This document shows positions 24,365-33,478 of a DNA stretch of 64,000 nucleotides, piece by piece (the first letter of the stretch is position 1; every line of letters begins with the position of its first letter). Both the position numbers and the translations under genes were made by a program. The notes below the pieces were generated by a model, which saw only the letters and a program-made list of their open reading frames with translations, made no database searches and was not told where the DNA came from. Source of the DNA: Seohaeicola zhoushanensis (GTDB taxonomy: Bacteria; Pseudomonadota; Alphaproteobacteria; Rhodobacterales; Rhodobacteraceae); the NCBI RefSeq assembly GCF_014656415.1, contig NZ_BNCJ01000002.1, positions 1 through 64,000 on the forward strand, written 5' to 3'.

Positions 24365-25426
24365 ATGAGCACATTTGTCATCGGATACTACGCGGCACTG
24401 ATCGCTGCATCCTGCCTCGCCGCCTATTTCAAGAAACGCGAGGCATTCCTGCTTCTGTTTTCGCTCACGCTGGCGTCGTTCGTCCTGGGCCTGATCGGCG
24501 GCCGCCCCGCGCTCAACACGATCACGGTCGCAGCCGCGGTGATCGCACTTGCGGCGGGTACAGCCTACGCCTGGCGCGAGTTCCTGGCGATCCTGCTGCC
24601 GCGCGAGCTAGCCAAGGCCATCCGCACCGCGCCTCTAACGGCCAGCTTCGGCCTGTTCGTGATCTTTACCTACGCGGTGATGGGGATCTTTGCGCCTGTG
24701 ATCGCACCTTTCGGCGAGGCCGAAGTCATCGCGGGCGCCTTCGACCCGCCAAGCGAAGCCTTGCTTCTGGGTGCGGATCAACTCGGCCGGGACATGTTCA
24801 GCAGGATCGTCTACGGCGCGCGGAACACCGTCGGCCTTGCCCTGGCCGCTACGCTTCTGGCCTTCTTCGTCGGGGCAATCGCGGGGTTGTTCGCTGCAGT
24901 CAAGCAGGGCTGGTTCGACCAGATCATGGGGCGCGGCGCGGATGTCATCATGTCGATCCCGTCGCTGATCTTCGCACTGCTGATGCTGTCGATCTTCGGC
25001 ACCAACCTGATGGTCATCGTGGTCGTGGTTGCGATAATCTACAGTCCCCGCGTCTTCCGCTTGTCCCGCGCCGTGGCCGGCAACGTCGTGGTGATGGACT
25101 ATATCGAAGCTGCGTCGCTGCGCGGCGAGGGCACGGGATACCTGATCCGGAAAGAGATTCTGCCGAACTCGATGGCACCGCTGATCGCGGAATTCGGGCT
25201 CGAGTTCTGCTTCGTTTTTCTTCTGATGGCGGGCCTGAGTTTCCTCGGCTTGGGGATCCAGCCGCCAACTGCGGACTGGGGCTCGATGGTTCGGGAGAAC
25301 GCGCTCCTGATTACATTCGGAGAAATCACGCCGCTCATACCTGCTGCCGCGATCGCGCTGCTCACCGTGGCGGTCAACTTTGTTGTCGACTGGATGCTGT
25401 TCCGGTCCTCCGGACTGAAGGACTGA
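24365..25426 (+). CDS. Peptide-type ABC transporter permease (DppC-like) with an extended N-terminus
   Basis: This 353-residue permease has the DppC hallmarks 'LLGADQLGRDMFSRIVYGAR' near residue 137, an EAA loop 'EAASLRGEGTGYLIRKEILP', and 'MAGLSFLGLGIQPPTADWGS'. It is longer than the usual 280-300 residues, because about 85 residues with two or three extra hydrophobic segments precede the canonical first helix. ATG at 24365 is chosen over GTG at 24359, since the purine-rich GAGA sits seven bases before it; the difference is two residues. It follows the DppB-like gene by about ten bases. Confidence 0.92.
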   Translation: MSTFVIGYYAALIAASCLAAYFKKREAFLLLFSLTLASFVLGLIGGRPALNTITVAAAVIALAAGTAYAWREFLAILLPRELAKAIRTAPLTASFGLFVIFTYAVMGIFAPVIAPFGEAEVIAGAFDPPSEALLLGADQLGRDMFSRIVYGARNTVGLALAATLLAFFVGAIAGLFAAVKQGWFDQIMGRGADVIMSIPSLIFALLMLSIFGTNLMVIVVVVAIIYSPRVFRLSRAVAGNVVVMDYIEAASLRGEGTGYLIRKEILPNSMAPLIAEFGLEFCFVFLLMAGLSFLGLGIQPPTADWGSMVRENALLITFGEITPLIPAAAIALLTVAVNFVVDWMLFRSSGLKD

Positions 25427-25430
25427 AGCC

Positions 25431-27101
25431 ATGACCGAAAGGAACAACAACATCCTTCTGAAAATCCGCGGTCTTAGGATCGAGGCCTACGCCGACGAGA
25501 ATTGGGTCGAGATCGTTCACGGCGTTAATCTGACGTTGCGCCGGGGTGAGGTTATGGGGTTGATCGGGGAATCCGGTGCGGGGAAGTCCACGATCGGCCT
25601 GGCCGCAATGGGCTTCGCCCGCGACGGTTGCCGTATCTCGGGCGGAACGGTCGAGTTCGACGGAATGGAGCTAACCACTACCCCGCAATCCGACTTGCGG
25701 ATCCTTAGGGGAGCGCGGATTGCCTATGTCGCGCAATCGGCGGCAGCCAGCTTCAATCCTGCGCACCGGATTATAGATCAGCACACCGAGGCACCGGTGC
25801 AATACCGCATCCAGAAGCGCATGGCGGCGCAGGAAGACGCCATGACGCTCTACGAGAAATTGCGTCTGCCCAACCCCAAGGAAATCGGCTTCCGCTATCC
25901 GCACCAAGTTTCCGGCGGGCAGTTGCAACGTGCAATGACGGCGATGGCTATGGCCTGCCGGCCGGACCTGATAATTTTTGACGAGCCGACGACCGCGCTG
26001 GACGTCACCACGCAAATCGAAGTTCTCGCGGCGATCCGCGACATCGTTAACGAATACAACACGGCAGCTATCTATATCACCCACGACCTCGCAGTAGTCG
26101 CGCAGATGGCGGACCGCATTAAGGTCCTGCTCAAGGGGGAAGAGGTCGAGACCGCTGCGACCGAGCAAATGCTGGCGTCGCCGCAGAAGGACTACACGAA
26201 GTCACTATGGGCTGTGCGGAGCTTTGAGCGTCCGCAGAAGGAACGGCCTGTCAATAGTGAGACTCCGGTTATTTCAGTGCAGAACGTGGACGCGTCCTAC
26301 ACCAGTGGCGCCAAAGTTCTGGACGATGTCTCGTTCGACGTTTTCGCCGGCATGACTGTGGCAGTGGTGGGCGAGTCCGGTTCGGGGAAATCAACGACTG
26401 CCCGCTGCATCACAGGGCTTCTACCGCCGTCGCGCGGACAGGTTCTGTTTCGCGGGCAACCGCTTCCGCCACGTTACCAGGATCGGTCGAAGGACCAGCT
26501 TCGGCAGACTCAAATGATCTACCAGATGGCCGATACCGCGCTGAATCCGAAGGTCAGGATCTCGGAAATCATTGGACGGCCCGCGCAATTTTACGGTGGC
26601 CTGAAAGGAGCCGCCCTGAAAAACCGGGTGGACGAACTTCTGGACCTGATCGAACTGGACCCCGCTCGCTTTTACAACAGATTCCCGCCCGAGCTGTCTG
26701 GCGGTCAGAAGCAGCGCGTCGGCATCGCGCGTGCGCTTGCGGCAGAGCCATCGTTCATAATTTGCGATGAGGTTACCTCTGCGCTTGATCAGCTTGTCGC
26801 CGAGGGAATCCTGAAGCTGCTTGACCGGCTGCAGAACGAATTCAACCTTGCGTACATGTTCATCACGCACGACCTCGCGACAGTAAAGGCAATCGCGGAT
26901 GAGGTGGTCGTGATGCGGAACGGAAAAGTCGTCGAGCAGGGGGCAAAGCACGAAATGTTCCAGCCGCCCCACCATCCATACACGGACCTCTTGCTGAGTT
27001 CCGTGCCCGAGATGGACCCCAACTGGCTGACAACGGTTCTTGAAGAACGTGGAGTCGATAACCTTGGCGAAGCGGCGACAGCCTCTTCGGCACAACAATA
27101 G
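25431..27101 (+). CDS. Fused double ATP-binding subunit of the second peptide-type importer
   Basis: This 556-residue protein contains two ABC ATPase domains. Domain 1 has Walker A 'GESGAGKS', signature 'VSGGQLQR' and Walker B '[12 protein letters not shown]'. Domain 2 has 'GESGSGKS', 'LSGGQKQR' and 'FIICDEVTSALD'. Both H-loops are intact ('ITHDLAVV', 'ITHDLATV'). It is a DppD-DppF fusion like the one at 11013-12635 but is clearly divergent from it, so the two importers were not formed by a recent duplication. A five-base-pair hairpin (27109-27123) separates it from the binding-protein gene. Confidence 0.94.
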   Translation: MTERNNNILLKIRGLRIEAYADENWVEIVHGVNLTLRRGEVMGLIGESGAGKSTIGLAAMGFARDGCRISGGTVEFDGMELTTTPQSDLRILRGARIAYVAQSAAASFNPAHRIIDQHTEAPVQYRIQKRMAAQEDAMTLYEKLRLPNPKEIGFRYPHQVSGGQLQRAMTAMAMACRPDLIIFDEPTTALDVTTQIEVLAAIRDIVNEYNTAAIYITHDLAVVAQMADRIKVLLKGEEVETAATEQMLASPQKDYTKSLWAVRSFERPQKERPVNSETPVISVQNVDASYTSGAKVLDDVSFDVFAGMTVAVVGESGSGKSTTARCITGLLPPSRGQVLFRGQPLPPRYQDRSKDQLRQTQMIYQMADTALNPKVRISEIIGRPAQFYGGLKGAALKNRVDELLDLIELDPARFYNRFPPELSGGQKQRVGIARALAAEPSFIICDEVTSALDQLVAEGILKLLDRLQNEFNLAYMFITHDLATVKAIADEVVVMRNGKVVEQGAKHEMFQPPHHPYTDLLLSSVPEMDPNWLTTVLEERGVDNLGEAATASSAQQ

Positions 27102-27138
27102 TGAAAGCCCCGCGAATTGCGGGAAAGGGAGATAAAAT

Positions 27139-28722
27139 ATGACAAAGCTTCAACTTGATTACCTCGCTCGTGAAGCCGCGCGTGGGCGGATTGACCGTCG
27201 TACCTTCCTCGGGCGCGCGGGCGCATTGGGCCTGTCCGCGACGGCCGCAAGCGCGCTGCTTGGAAGTGTGGTCCAGGCACAGGGCGCGAAGAAGGGCGGC
27301 ACGATCCGTGTTGGCCTGCAGGGCGGGTCGACGTCGGCCACGCTTGATCCGGCCCTTGCCACAAACTCCACCGACCAGCAGGTCATGCGGCTTTGGGGCG
27401 AGCAACTGGTTGAATTGACTCCGGATGGTGGCCTCGAGGGCAAGCTTGCAGAGGAATGGTCGGGCAACGACGACGCATCCTCCTGGACCTTCAAAATCCG
27501 GTCGGGTGTCGAGTTTTCCAACGGCAAGACGGTGACAGCAGAAGACGTCCTCGCGACGATCGAGCGGCATGCGGGCGACGGTTCCAAGTCGGGGGCACTT
27601 GGCCTGCTGAAGGGTATCAAGTCGATGAAGGCGGAGGGCGACAAGTTCACTGTCGAACTCGACGGGCCGAACGCAGACCTGCCCTACGCGATGAGTGTCA
27701 TATACCTTCAGATCCAGCCCAACGGCGGCAAGGACGACCCGAACGCGGCTATCGGGACGGGCCCCTATGTTTTGAAAGACCACGATATGGGTGTCTCGTT
27801 CAGCTACGATAGGAACCCAAACTACTGGGATTCCGACGTCGGCAACGCCAGCCAGATCGAGCTTCTGGTGGTCAACGACGACAGTGCACGCGTCGCGGCG
27901 CTGCAGTCGAATCAGGTCGACATGGTGAACCGCGTGCCGCCGAAGGTCGTTTCGCTGGTAAAGCGGCTGCCGGGGGTAGAGATCCACTCGGAACCCAGCA
28001 AGGGTCACTACATCTTCATCATGCACTGCAACACCGCGCCGTTCGACAATAACGACCTGCGCATGGCGCTGAAGTATTCGATCAACCGTCAGGAGATGGT
28101 CGACAAGATCCTGTTCGGGAATGGCTCGATTGGTAACGACACCCCGATCAACGAAAGCTATCCCTTGTTCGAAGGTTTCGAACAGCGTGAATACGACCCT
28201 GAAAAGGCTGCGTCTTACTACAAGAAGTCCGGCCACTCGGGCTCAATCCTGTTGAGGACCTCCGAGAACTCATTCTCCGGCGCCCCTGACGCGGCCCAGC
28301 TGTTCCAGGCTTCGGCCAAGCAGGCCGGAATAGAGCTTGAGATCAAGCGCGAGCCCAACGACGGGTACTGGTCGGACGTCTGGAACGTTCAGCCGTTCTG
28401 CACCAGCTACTGGGGCGGGCGGCCGACGCAGGATGCGATGCTCTCGACCGCCTACCTTTCGACGGCGGACTGGAACGATACGCGGTTCTTCAATGTCGAC
28501 TTCGACAAGGAGCTGATCGCGGCGCGTGCCGAGAAGGACGATGCGAAGCGCCGCCAGATGTATCACGATCTCAGCGGAATGATCCGCGACACGGGTGGTC
28601 TGATCTGCCCGATGTTCAACAACTTCATCGATGCGACGTCGAGCAGGGTCGCGGGTTGGGCCCCCTCGAAGGGCTTTGAGCTCATGAACTTTTACGCTCC
28701 GATCAAGATGTGGGTGGTCTGA
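27139..28722 (+). CDS. Peptide-type ABC substrate-binding protein with Tat-type signal, second system
   Basis: This 527-residue family-5 solute-binding protein has a twin-arginine motif ('RRTFLGRAGALGL') about 20 residues from the N-terminus and a cleavage region near 'VVQAQGA', implying folded export. Mature-domain blocks include 'WSGNDDASSWTFKIRSGVEF' and 'LRMALKYSINRQEMVDKILF'. A good ribosome-binding site (GGGAGA) precedes the ATG. It is the last transport gene and lies just before betC. The ligand may therefore be choline-O-sulfate or a larger choline- or sulfate-ester compound, although family-5 proteins are better known for peptides. Confidence 0.93.
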   Translation: MTKLQLDYLAREAARGRIDRRTFLGRAGALGLSATAASALLGSVVQAQGAKKGGTIRVGLQGGSTSATLDPALATNSTDQQVMRLWGEQLVELTPDGGLEGKLAEEWSGNDDASSWTFKIRSGVEFSNGKTVTAEDVLATIERHAGDGSKSGALGLLKGIKSMKAEGDKFTVELDGPNADLPYAMSVIYLQIQPNGGKDDPNAAIGTGPYVLKDHDMGVSFSYDRNPNYWDSDVGNASQIELLVVNDDSARVAALQSNQVDMVNRVPPKVVSLVKRLPGVEIHSEPSKGHYIFIMHCNTAPFDNNDLRMALKYSINRQEMVDKILFGNGSIGNDTPINESYPLFEGFEQREYDPEKAASYYKKSGHSGSILLRTSENSFSGAPDAAQLFQASAKQAGIELEIKREPNDGYWSDVWNVQPFCTSYWGGRPTQDAMLSTAYLSTADWNDTRFFNVDFDKELIAARAEKDDAKRRQMYHDLSGMIRDTGGLICPMFNNFIDATSSRVAGWAPSKGFELMNFYAPIKMWVV

Positions 28723-28733
28723 CCCGATAACGT

Positions 28734-28766
28734 CGGGAGAGCGCGACCACCCGTCGCGTTCTCCCG
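28734..28766 (+). promoter_or_regulatory. Strong stem-loop between the SBP gene and betC
   Basis: CGGGAGAGCGCGAC (28734-28747) pairs with GTCGCGTTCTCCCG (28753-28766) over 14 pairs, one of them G-U, with a five-base loop. The following bases are not a clean T-run. It could stabilise the upstream mRNA or attenuate transcription into betC. Confidence 0.6.
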
Positions 28767-28843
28767 TTCACGCGCTTGCTTGCGGCCAGGGCCGTGGCCT
28801 CCCGTTTGGGAGCGTGGAGCTTTCTTTCCGGCGGAATCCACCG

Positions 28844-30352
28844 ATGTCCAAACCCAATATTCTCGTTCTTATGGTCGACCAGTTGAACGGGACTTTCTTT
28901 CCCGACGGTCCGTGCGACTGGCTGCATGCCCCGAACTTGAAGCGCCTGGCCGCCCGTTCGGTTCGGTTCGCAAACTGCTACACCGCGTCACCGCTATGTG
29001 CCCCAGGTCGGGCGAGCTTCATGTCCGGGCAACTACCTTCGGTTACCGGGGTCTACGACAACGCAGCGGAGTTTCCGTCGGCGCTGCCAACCTACGCCCA
29101 CCACCTGCGCCGGGCTGGATACAACACGATACTTTCGGGAAAGATGCACTTCGTTGGCCCGGATCAATTGCACGGGTTCGAAGAGCGGCTGACAACAGAT
29201 ATCTACCCTGCCGACTTCGGGTGGACCCCGGACTACACAAAACCGGGCGAGCGCATCGATTGGTGGTACCACAATCTGGGAAGCGTGACGGGCGCAGGCG
29301 TGGCTGAAATCACCAACCAATTGGAATACGACGACGAAGTGGCGTTCAATGCGGTGCAGAAAGTCTACGACCTGGCCCGAGGTCACGACGCTCGGCCATG
29401 GTGCCTGACTGTCAGCTTCACGCACCCGCATGACCCTTATGTTGCAAGGCGCAAATATTGGGACCTATACAAAGATTGCGGGCATCTTCTGCCCGCTGTC
29501 CCGGCAATTCCCTACGGGGATCTTGACCAACATTCGCGGCGGATTTTCGACGCGAACGACTGGCGCGGTTTCGAGATTACCGAAGAAGATGTCCGCCGCT
29601 CGCGCCGGGCGTATTTTGCAAATATTTCGTATATCGACGAAAAGATTGGCGAGATACTCGAAGCGCTGGAAAGCACCCTGCAGGAAGCCGTGGTCCTTTT
29701 TGTATCGGACCACGGTGACATGCTGGGCGAGCGTGGACTTTGGTTCAAAATGTCGTTCTTCGAGGGCTCATCGCGCGTGCCGTTGATGTTTTCCGCACCC
29801 TCACTGGCGCCGGGGCTGGTGACGACGCCGGTCTCAACCATCGACGTCTGTCCGACGTTGTGCGACCTTGTCGGGTTGCAGATGGACGAGGTCGCACCTT
29901 GGACATCCGGACATAGCCTTATCGGGCTGGCGGCCGCCGGGAAACGCAGCGAACCGGTCCTCATGGAATACGCCGCCGAAGCATCCATCGCGCCGTTGGT
30001 TGCAATTCGCTCGGGCCGATACAAGTACACGCGGTGTAGCATGGATCCGGAACAACTGTTCGACCTGGAGGCCGACCCCAACGAGTTGTTCAACCTTGTC
30101 GGCGACTTTGCTCACCAGCAGGCCCTGGATGCTTTGCGAGCTGAGGCGGACAGGACTTGGGATCTCGACCAGTTCGACGCCGACGTTCGCCGCAGCCAGG
30201 CACAGAGGTGGGTAGTTTACGAAGCGCTCCGAAACGGCAGCCATTTCCCCTGGGACTACCAGCCCCTAAAACGTGCCAGCGAGCGGTTTATGCGAAACCA
30301 TATGGATCTGAACGTCGTCGAAGAACGACAGCGATACCCACGGCGAGAGTAG
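28844..30352 (+). CDS. betC: Choline-sulfatase
   Basis: This 502-residue type I sulfatase hydrolyses choline-O-sulfate to choline and sulfate in the cytosol. The formylglycine site is Cys52 in 'PLCAPGRASFMSGQLPS', the C-x-P-x-R motif. The metal site begins with 'VLMVDQLNG' and includes 'VSDHGDMLGERG'. Long stretches match what I recall of Sinorhizobium BetC, for example 'SGKMHFVGPDQLHGFEERL' and the C-terminal choline-sulfatase tail 'RFMRNHMDLNVVEE'. Start 28844 gives the family N-terminus; the open frame extends ten codons further. No signal peptide is seen, as expected. It lies behind the second importer. betA, betB and betI are absent from the window, so choline oxidation must be encoded elsewhere. 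Confidence 0.96.
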   Translation: MSKPNILVLMVDQLNGTFFPDGPCDWLHAPNLKRLAARSVRFANCYTASPLCAPGRASFMSGQLPSVTGVYDNAAEFPSALPTYAHHLRRAGYNTILSGKMHFVGPDQLHGFEERLTTDIYPADFGWTPDYTKPGERIDWWYHNLGSVTGAGVAEITNQLEYDDEVAFNAVQKVYDLARGHDARPWCLTVSFTHPHDPYVARRKYWDLYKDCGHLLPAVPAIPYGDLDQHSRRIFDANDWRGFEITEEDVRRSRRAYFANISYIDEKIGEILEALESTLQEAVVLFVSDHGDMLGERGLWFKMSFFEGSSRVPLMFSAPSLAPGLVTTPVSTIDVCPTLCDLVGLQMDEVAPWTSGHSLIGLAAAGKRSEPVLMEYAAEASIAPLVAIRSGRYKYTRCSMDPEQLFDLEADPNELFNLVGDFAHQQALDALRAEADRTWDLDQFDADVRRSQAQRWVVYEALRNGSHFPWDYQPLKRASERFMRNHMDLNVVEERQRYPRRE

Positions 30353-30455
30353 GGTGCGGTCCCGCAAACACTCGATCCGCAAGCGCGTTACTCAATCTGC
30401 AAAACTGCCCAACCATCGGGGAGTGGCCCATCTTTCCGGCCTTGCCGGCGCGCTC

Positions 30456-31664
30456 TTAGGACTTGGCCAGGCCCAGGAAGCGATTGAACAAGCTTTCGTC
30501 GCCCATCTGGCCGCCCTTCAGCATGAGTCGCAGCCCATCCAGTTGGCCCGAAGGATGTACGGCCCGGCACAGCGCGACGCCGGGCGAGATCGCTTCCAGG
30601 AAGTCGATTGCAGAAAACTCCATCAATTCGCAGATGCGGCTCGATGTGTCTCCGCCGGCGATCCCGAGCCAGCCAACATGGGCATGGGCAAGAAGCTCGC
30701 CGAGCAAGCCTGCCGACGCCCTGGCAAGTTCGTCCGGTGTCATCCCGTAGTTGAGGTCCGGATCGGTATGGATCAGAACGGGGGCCCCCTTTTCCAACGC
30801 AGCACGGGCCGTTCTGTACAGGTCATCGGGGGCCGCGAAGTCACCAGGCAGTGCAGCAATGCAATGGAACTCTGTTGCTGCGGCCACTTGCGCCTTTGTC
30901 ACCGGCGAGCGGCTTCCTGCAAAAACCAACACCCCTTTAAGGGCGGGCGGTGGGGGAGGATTGGAATGCCCGGTGCCCGGTGTGCCTTCGGTCAAGACCC
31001 GCGCCACCGAGCTGGCGCCGATCAGCAGGCGGCGGCCCGTCAGTGGGGCGAGCGTTTGGGCAATGGACCGGATGTCCGAGTCATCGCGGACGTCGAATAG
31101 CGTGCGCAAGGGCAGGGCGGCTGCTTCCTGCGACAGGCAGAGGTCCAGTCCCTCAAGGCCCTGCGCAGCGAGCAGGCGGCGCAGGTCGGCCTCGGTCATT
31201 GGTGTGACCGGGTGATGCGCCATAACCGGGTGGCGGTCGATGCGGTGCACCACGCCATCCACCGCCCGGGCGAACAGCGTGCCGAAGACGCAGTAGCGGC
31301 CGAGGTTCGGCTGCCCGCCGATCACCGCGAGATGGTCGGGGGAAAAGCGGCGGGCCAGATCGTTGGCAACGGCCCCAATCGAGCCGATCACCGGCGAGGA
31401 GTCGAAGGTCGAGCAGACCTTTAGGTGGATCGTTTGCGGCTCCAGCGCTTCTATCGCCGGCCAGAGGTCGGCGATCACATCCAGTGCCACGTCAGGTGCT
31501 TGCGCCCGCAGCGACGTGGCAAAGCCGATCGCATCCAGTCCCGCACAATCCTCCGGCCTTGGCGGCTTGAGGAACAGACGCGTGCGCCAGCCGGCGCTGG
31601 CGAAGGTCGCCAGCGTGTCCGAAGCTCCGGTGAAATCGTCGCCGATGAAGACGGCCCGCACCAT
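30456..31664 (-). CDS. DUF1537 four-carbon sugar-acid kinase family protein (OiaK/OtnK-like)
   Basis: This 402-residue protein is of the DUF1537 kinase family, which phosphorylates erythronate, threonate, 3-oxo-isoapionate and similar acids. The N-terminal substrate domain starts 'FIGDDFTGASDTLATFASAG', a highly characteristic block. The C-terminal nucleotide domain holds 'LVFAGSRSPVTKAQVAA' and 'GIAGGDTSSRICEL'. Start 31664 overlaps the stop of the RuBisCO-like gene by one base (TGATG). The open frame continues to 32300 only as antisense of that gene. It is last in the TRAP operon. Coupling to a RuBisCO-like protein points to the OiaK/OiaX type of pair known from apiose catabolism. Confidence 0.93.
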   Translation of the reverse strand: MVRAVFIGDDFTGASDTLATFASAGWRTRLFLKPPRPEDCAGLDAIGFATSLRAQAPDVALDVIADLWPAIEALEPQTIHLKVCSTFDSSPVIGSIGAVANDLARRFSPDHLAVIGGQPNLGRYCVFGTLFARAVDGVVHRIDRHPVMAHHPVTPMTEADLRRLLAAQGLEGLDLCLSQEAAALPLRTLFDVRDDSDIRSIAQTLAPLTGRRLLIGASSVARVLTEGTPGTGHSNPPPPPALKGVLVFAGSRSPVTKAQVAAATEFHCIAALPGDFAAPDDLYRTARAALEKGAPVLIHTDPDLNYGMTPDELARASAGLLGELLAHAHVGWLGIAGGDTSSRICELMEFSAIDFLEAISPGVALCRAVHPSGQLDGLRLMLKGGQMGDESLFNRFLGLAKS

Positions 31665-32929
31665 CAGCGTTTGCCGAAGAAGTCGATGGCCGCGGCGAGG
31701 GCAGGGCGTGTCCTGGCCGCGTCGGCCAGGGTTTCGCCCGCGCTCAGGGCGTCGTAGGCCTCGTGCAGCGAGGCGATCCCCGCCTCGGGCCCTTGGGGGT
31801 GTGCAAGGATGCCGCCGCCACACATGAACATGAGGTCGGGGCCCTGTGCGGCCTTCAGCGTTGCGGGCAGGGTGCCCGCCCATTGGCCGGAGGAGAAGGC
31901 GGGCATGACACGGTCGTCGGGGCCACCCTCTGACAATGGCCCGAGGCAGGCGCGGGCGGCCTCGGTCACCTCCTCCGCGCTGTCGACGAACTTGCCGCCG
32001 ATGCCGTGTACGTGCATGTGGTCGATCCCCGCGAGGCGGTAGAGCGCATGGTAGGCTTGGAAACCCATGCCGAGTCGTGGGTGGCGGCTCATCGCACCGA
32101 ACCCGTTGCGGTGGGCATGGATCGCCAGCGGCGTGTGGGCGCGAAGGGTTTCCATGCCCGAGAGGCCGCACCAGTTGAGGCTGGCCATCACGCAAGAGCC
32201 GCCTTCGGCCGTCACCAGATCGGCATGGCGGCGCATGGCATCGGTCTCGTCGGATATGTTGAAGGCCATCATCACCTGGCGGCCGGTCTTCTCCTGCCAC
32301 TTGCGGATGACCGACATCACGGCGGGTACGCGCCGGGCGATGGGCGCGATGTCGGGATTGGCGCAGACTTCGTCATCCTTGATGAAGTCGACGCCGGCGG
32401 CACAGAGCCGGTCGACCAGCGCAGCGATGTCCTCCGGGGTCATTCCGACGTTGGGCTTGATGATGGTGCCGAAGATCGGGCGGCCCTGGACATGGGTCGT
32501 CGTGCGCGTGCCGGCTATTCCCTGTGCTGGCAAGGCATAGCGGGTGCGATAGGCCGCAGGGATGTCGAGCGAGAGCAGCTTCAGCCCGGTGATTTCGCCG
32601 ATGTCGTAGAGGTTGCCCGAGACGGTCGAGGCCAGCGTCGCCAGGTTCTTGCCGATGTTGCCGGTGGGATAGGCGATGCGCACCCGCGCCAGATGGTAGG
32701 GGCCGCCGACGCTCTTGCGCTCAAGGTAGGCCGAAGCGAGTGTCGGGGTTGCGCTTTCGCCCAGCAGTTCGACCGAGAGCACCTCTGCCGCCGAACGCGC
32801 GCGCAGTTCGTCCGTCTCTCCTGCGACGCGGACAAAGGTGCCGCTCGACTGTTCGCCGGCCATGGTGGCGGCAACTTCGGCGGGCGGGAACGGCGTTTCC
32901 AGCAGATATTCGGCAGTGACGCGGGACAT
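31664..32929 (-). CDS. RuBisCO-like protein (form IV, OiaX/OiaT-like)
   Basis: This 421-residue protein has the RuBisCO large-subunit fold. The first loop Lys is Lys158 in 'GTIIKPNVG'. The metal triad Lys184-Asp186-Glu187 lies in 'DFIKDDEVCAN', where Lys184 corresponds to the carbamylated lysine. 'HAHRNGFGAM' (271-280) aligns with the His294 region. The phosphate-binding glycines are 'MCGGGILAHPQG' (369-380). The usual loop-6 Lys region reads 'HGIGGKF', so full carboxylase chemistry is unlikely. With a DUF1537 kinase next to it, a decarboxylation or transcarboxylation of a phosphorylated 3-oxo sugar acid is the best-supported guess. Start 32929 shares one base with the VOC gene stop. Confidence 0.93.
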   Translation of the reverse strand: MSRVTAEYLLETPFPPAEVAATMAGEQSSGTFVRVAGETDELRARSAAEVLSVELLGESATPTLASAYLERKSVGGPYHLARVRIAYPTGNIGKNLATLASTVSGNLYDIGEITGLKLLSLDIPAAYRTRYALPAQGIAGTRTTTHVQGRPIFGTIIKPNVGMTPEDIAALVDRLCAAGVDFIKDDEVCANPDIAPIARRVPAVMSVIRKWQEKTGRQVMMAFNISDETDAMRRHADLVTAEGGSCVMASLNWCGLSGMETLRAHTPLAIHAHRNGFGAMSRHPRLGMGFQAYHALYRLAGIDHMHVHGIGGKFVDSAEEVTEAARACLGPLSEGGPDDRVMPAFSSGQWAGTLPATLKAAQGPDLMFMCGGGILAHPQGPEAGIASLHEAYDALSAGETLADAARTRPALAAAIDFFGKR

Positions 32930-33468
32930 CAGAGGGTGCTCAGATCCGGGAAGGGGCGGATCGCGTCGGTGCCGTCCCAGCCCTCGGAAGCGGCGCGGAT
33001 CATGTCGAACATCTTGCCCTTCGGACCCATGACCTCGGAGAGCTCGATCACCGTGCCGGGATGATGTTCCTCGGCGAAATAGGCGAAGCGGCCGTTCACG
33101 CCGACGCATCCGGACATCTTCAGCGTGAAACCGCGTCCGATCATCATAGCCAGGTCGTCGTCGTATTGGGTAGTCCAGAAGGCGACATGCTGCAGCCCGC
33201 GCAGGCCCTTCTCCTTGAAGTCGCGATACATCGAGGGGACGTCGTTGCGGGTCTGGATCAGCTCGACCTGCATCTCGCCGGAATTGGCCAGTGCGACCGA
33301 GTTATGTGGCTGATAGCTCTGCCCGTCGTAGAGGTAATCCTCGATCGGGACCTGCGGGTTGTAGAACCACGGGCCAACGCCCATGACCTCGGACCAGTAT
33401 TTCATGCCGGCTTCGATATCGTCGACGACATAGCCGAGCTGTCGGATGGGGCCGAGTAGGGTACTCAT
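32929..33468 (-). CDS. VOC/glyoxalase-superfamily protein
   Basis: This 179-residue protein has paired beta-alpha-beta-beta-beta modules of the vicinal-oxygen-chelate fold, resembling the glyoxalase-4/methylmalonyl-CoA epimerase group. 'IRQLGYVVDDIEAGMKYWSE' starts the first module and 'GLQHVAFWTTQYDDDL' the second. His in 'LQHVAF' and Glu in 'GTVIELSEVMG' are probable metal ligands. In this operon, between the TRAP permease and the RuBisCO-like protein, an isomerase or epimerase that sets up the 3-oxo acid is plausible. It is not a component I recall from described apiose operons. Confidence 0.85.
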   Translation of the reverse strand: MSTLLGPIRQLGYVVDDIEAGMKYWSEVMGVGPWFYNPQVPIEDYLYDGQSYQPHNSVALANSGEMQVELIQTRNDVPSMYRDFKEKGLRGLQHVAFWTTQYDDDLAMMIGRGFTLKMSGCVGVNGRFAYFAEEHHPGTVIELSEVMGPKGKMFDMIRAASEGWDGTDAIRPFPDLSTL

Positions 33469-33478
33469 GAGAATTGTC

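Noticed and set aside
26863-28236. 457-codon minus-strand open frame
   Set aside because: It lies opposite the fused ATPase and binding-protein genes, both of which have unmistakable motifs. The translation looks like random high-GC antisense.
31665-32300. N-terminal extension of the DUF1537 kinase frame
   Set aside because: This part lies out of frame over the RuBisCO-like gene. The kinase has a natural start at 31664 with the family's own N-terminus.
31664-32929. Genuine CO2-fixing RuBisCO
   Set aside because: At 421 residues it is shorter than catalytic large subunits, the loop-6 region differs, and no phosphoribulokinase or small-subunit gene is nearby. A RuBisCO-like role fits better.
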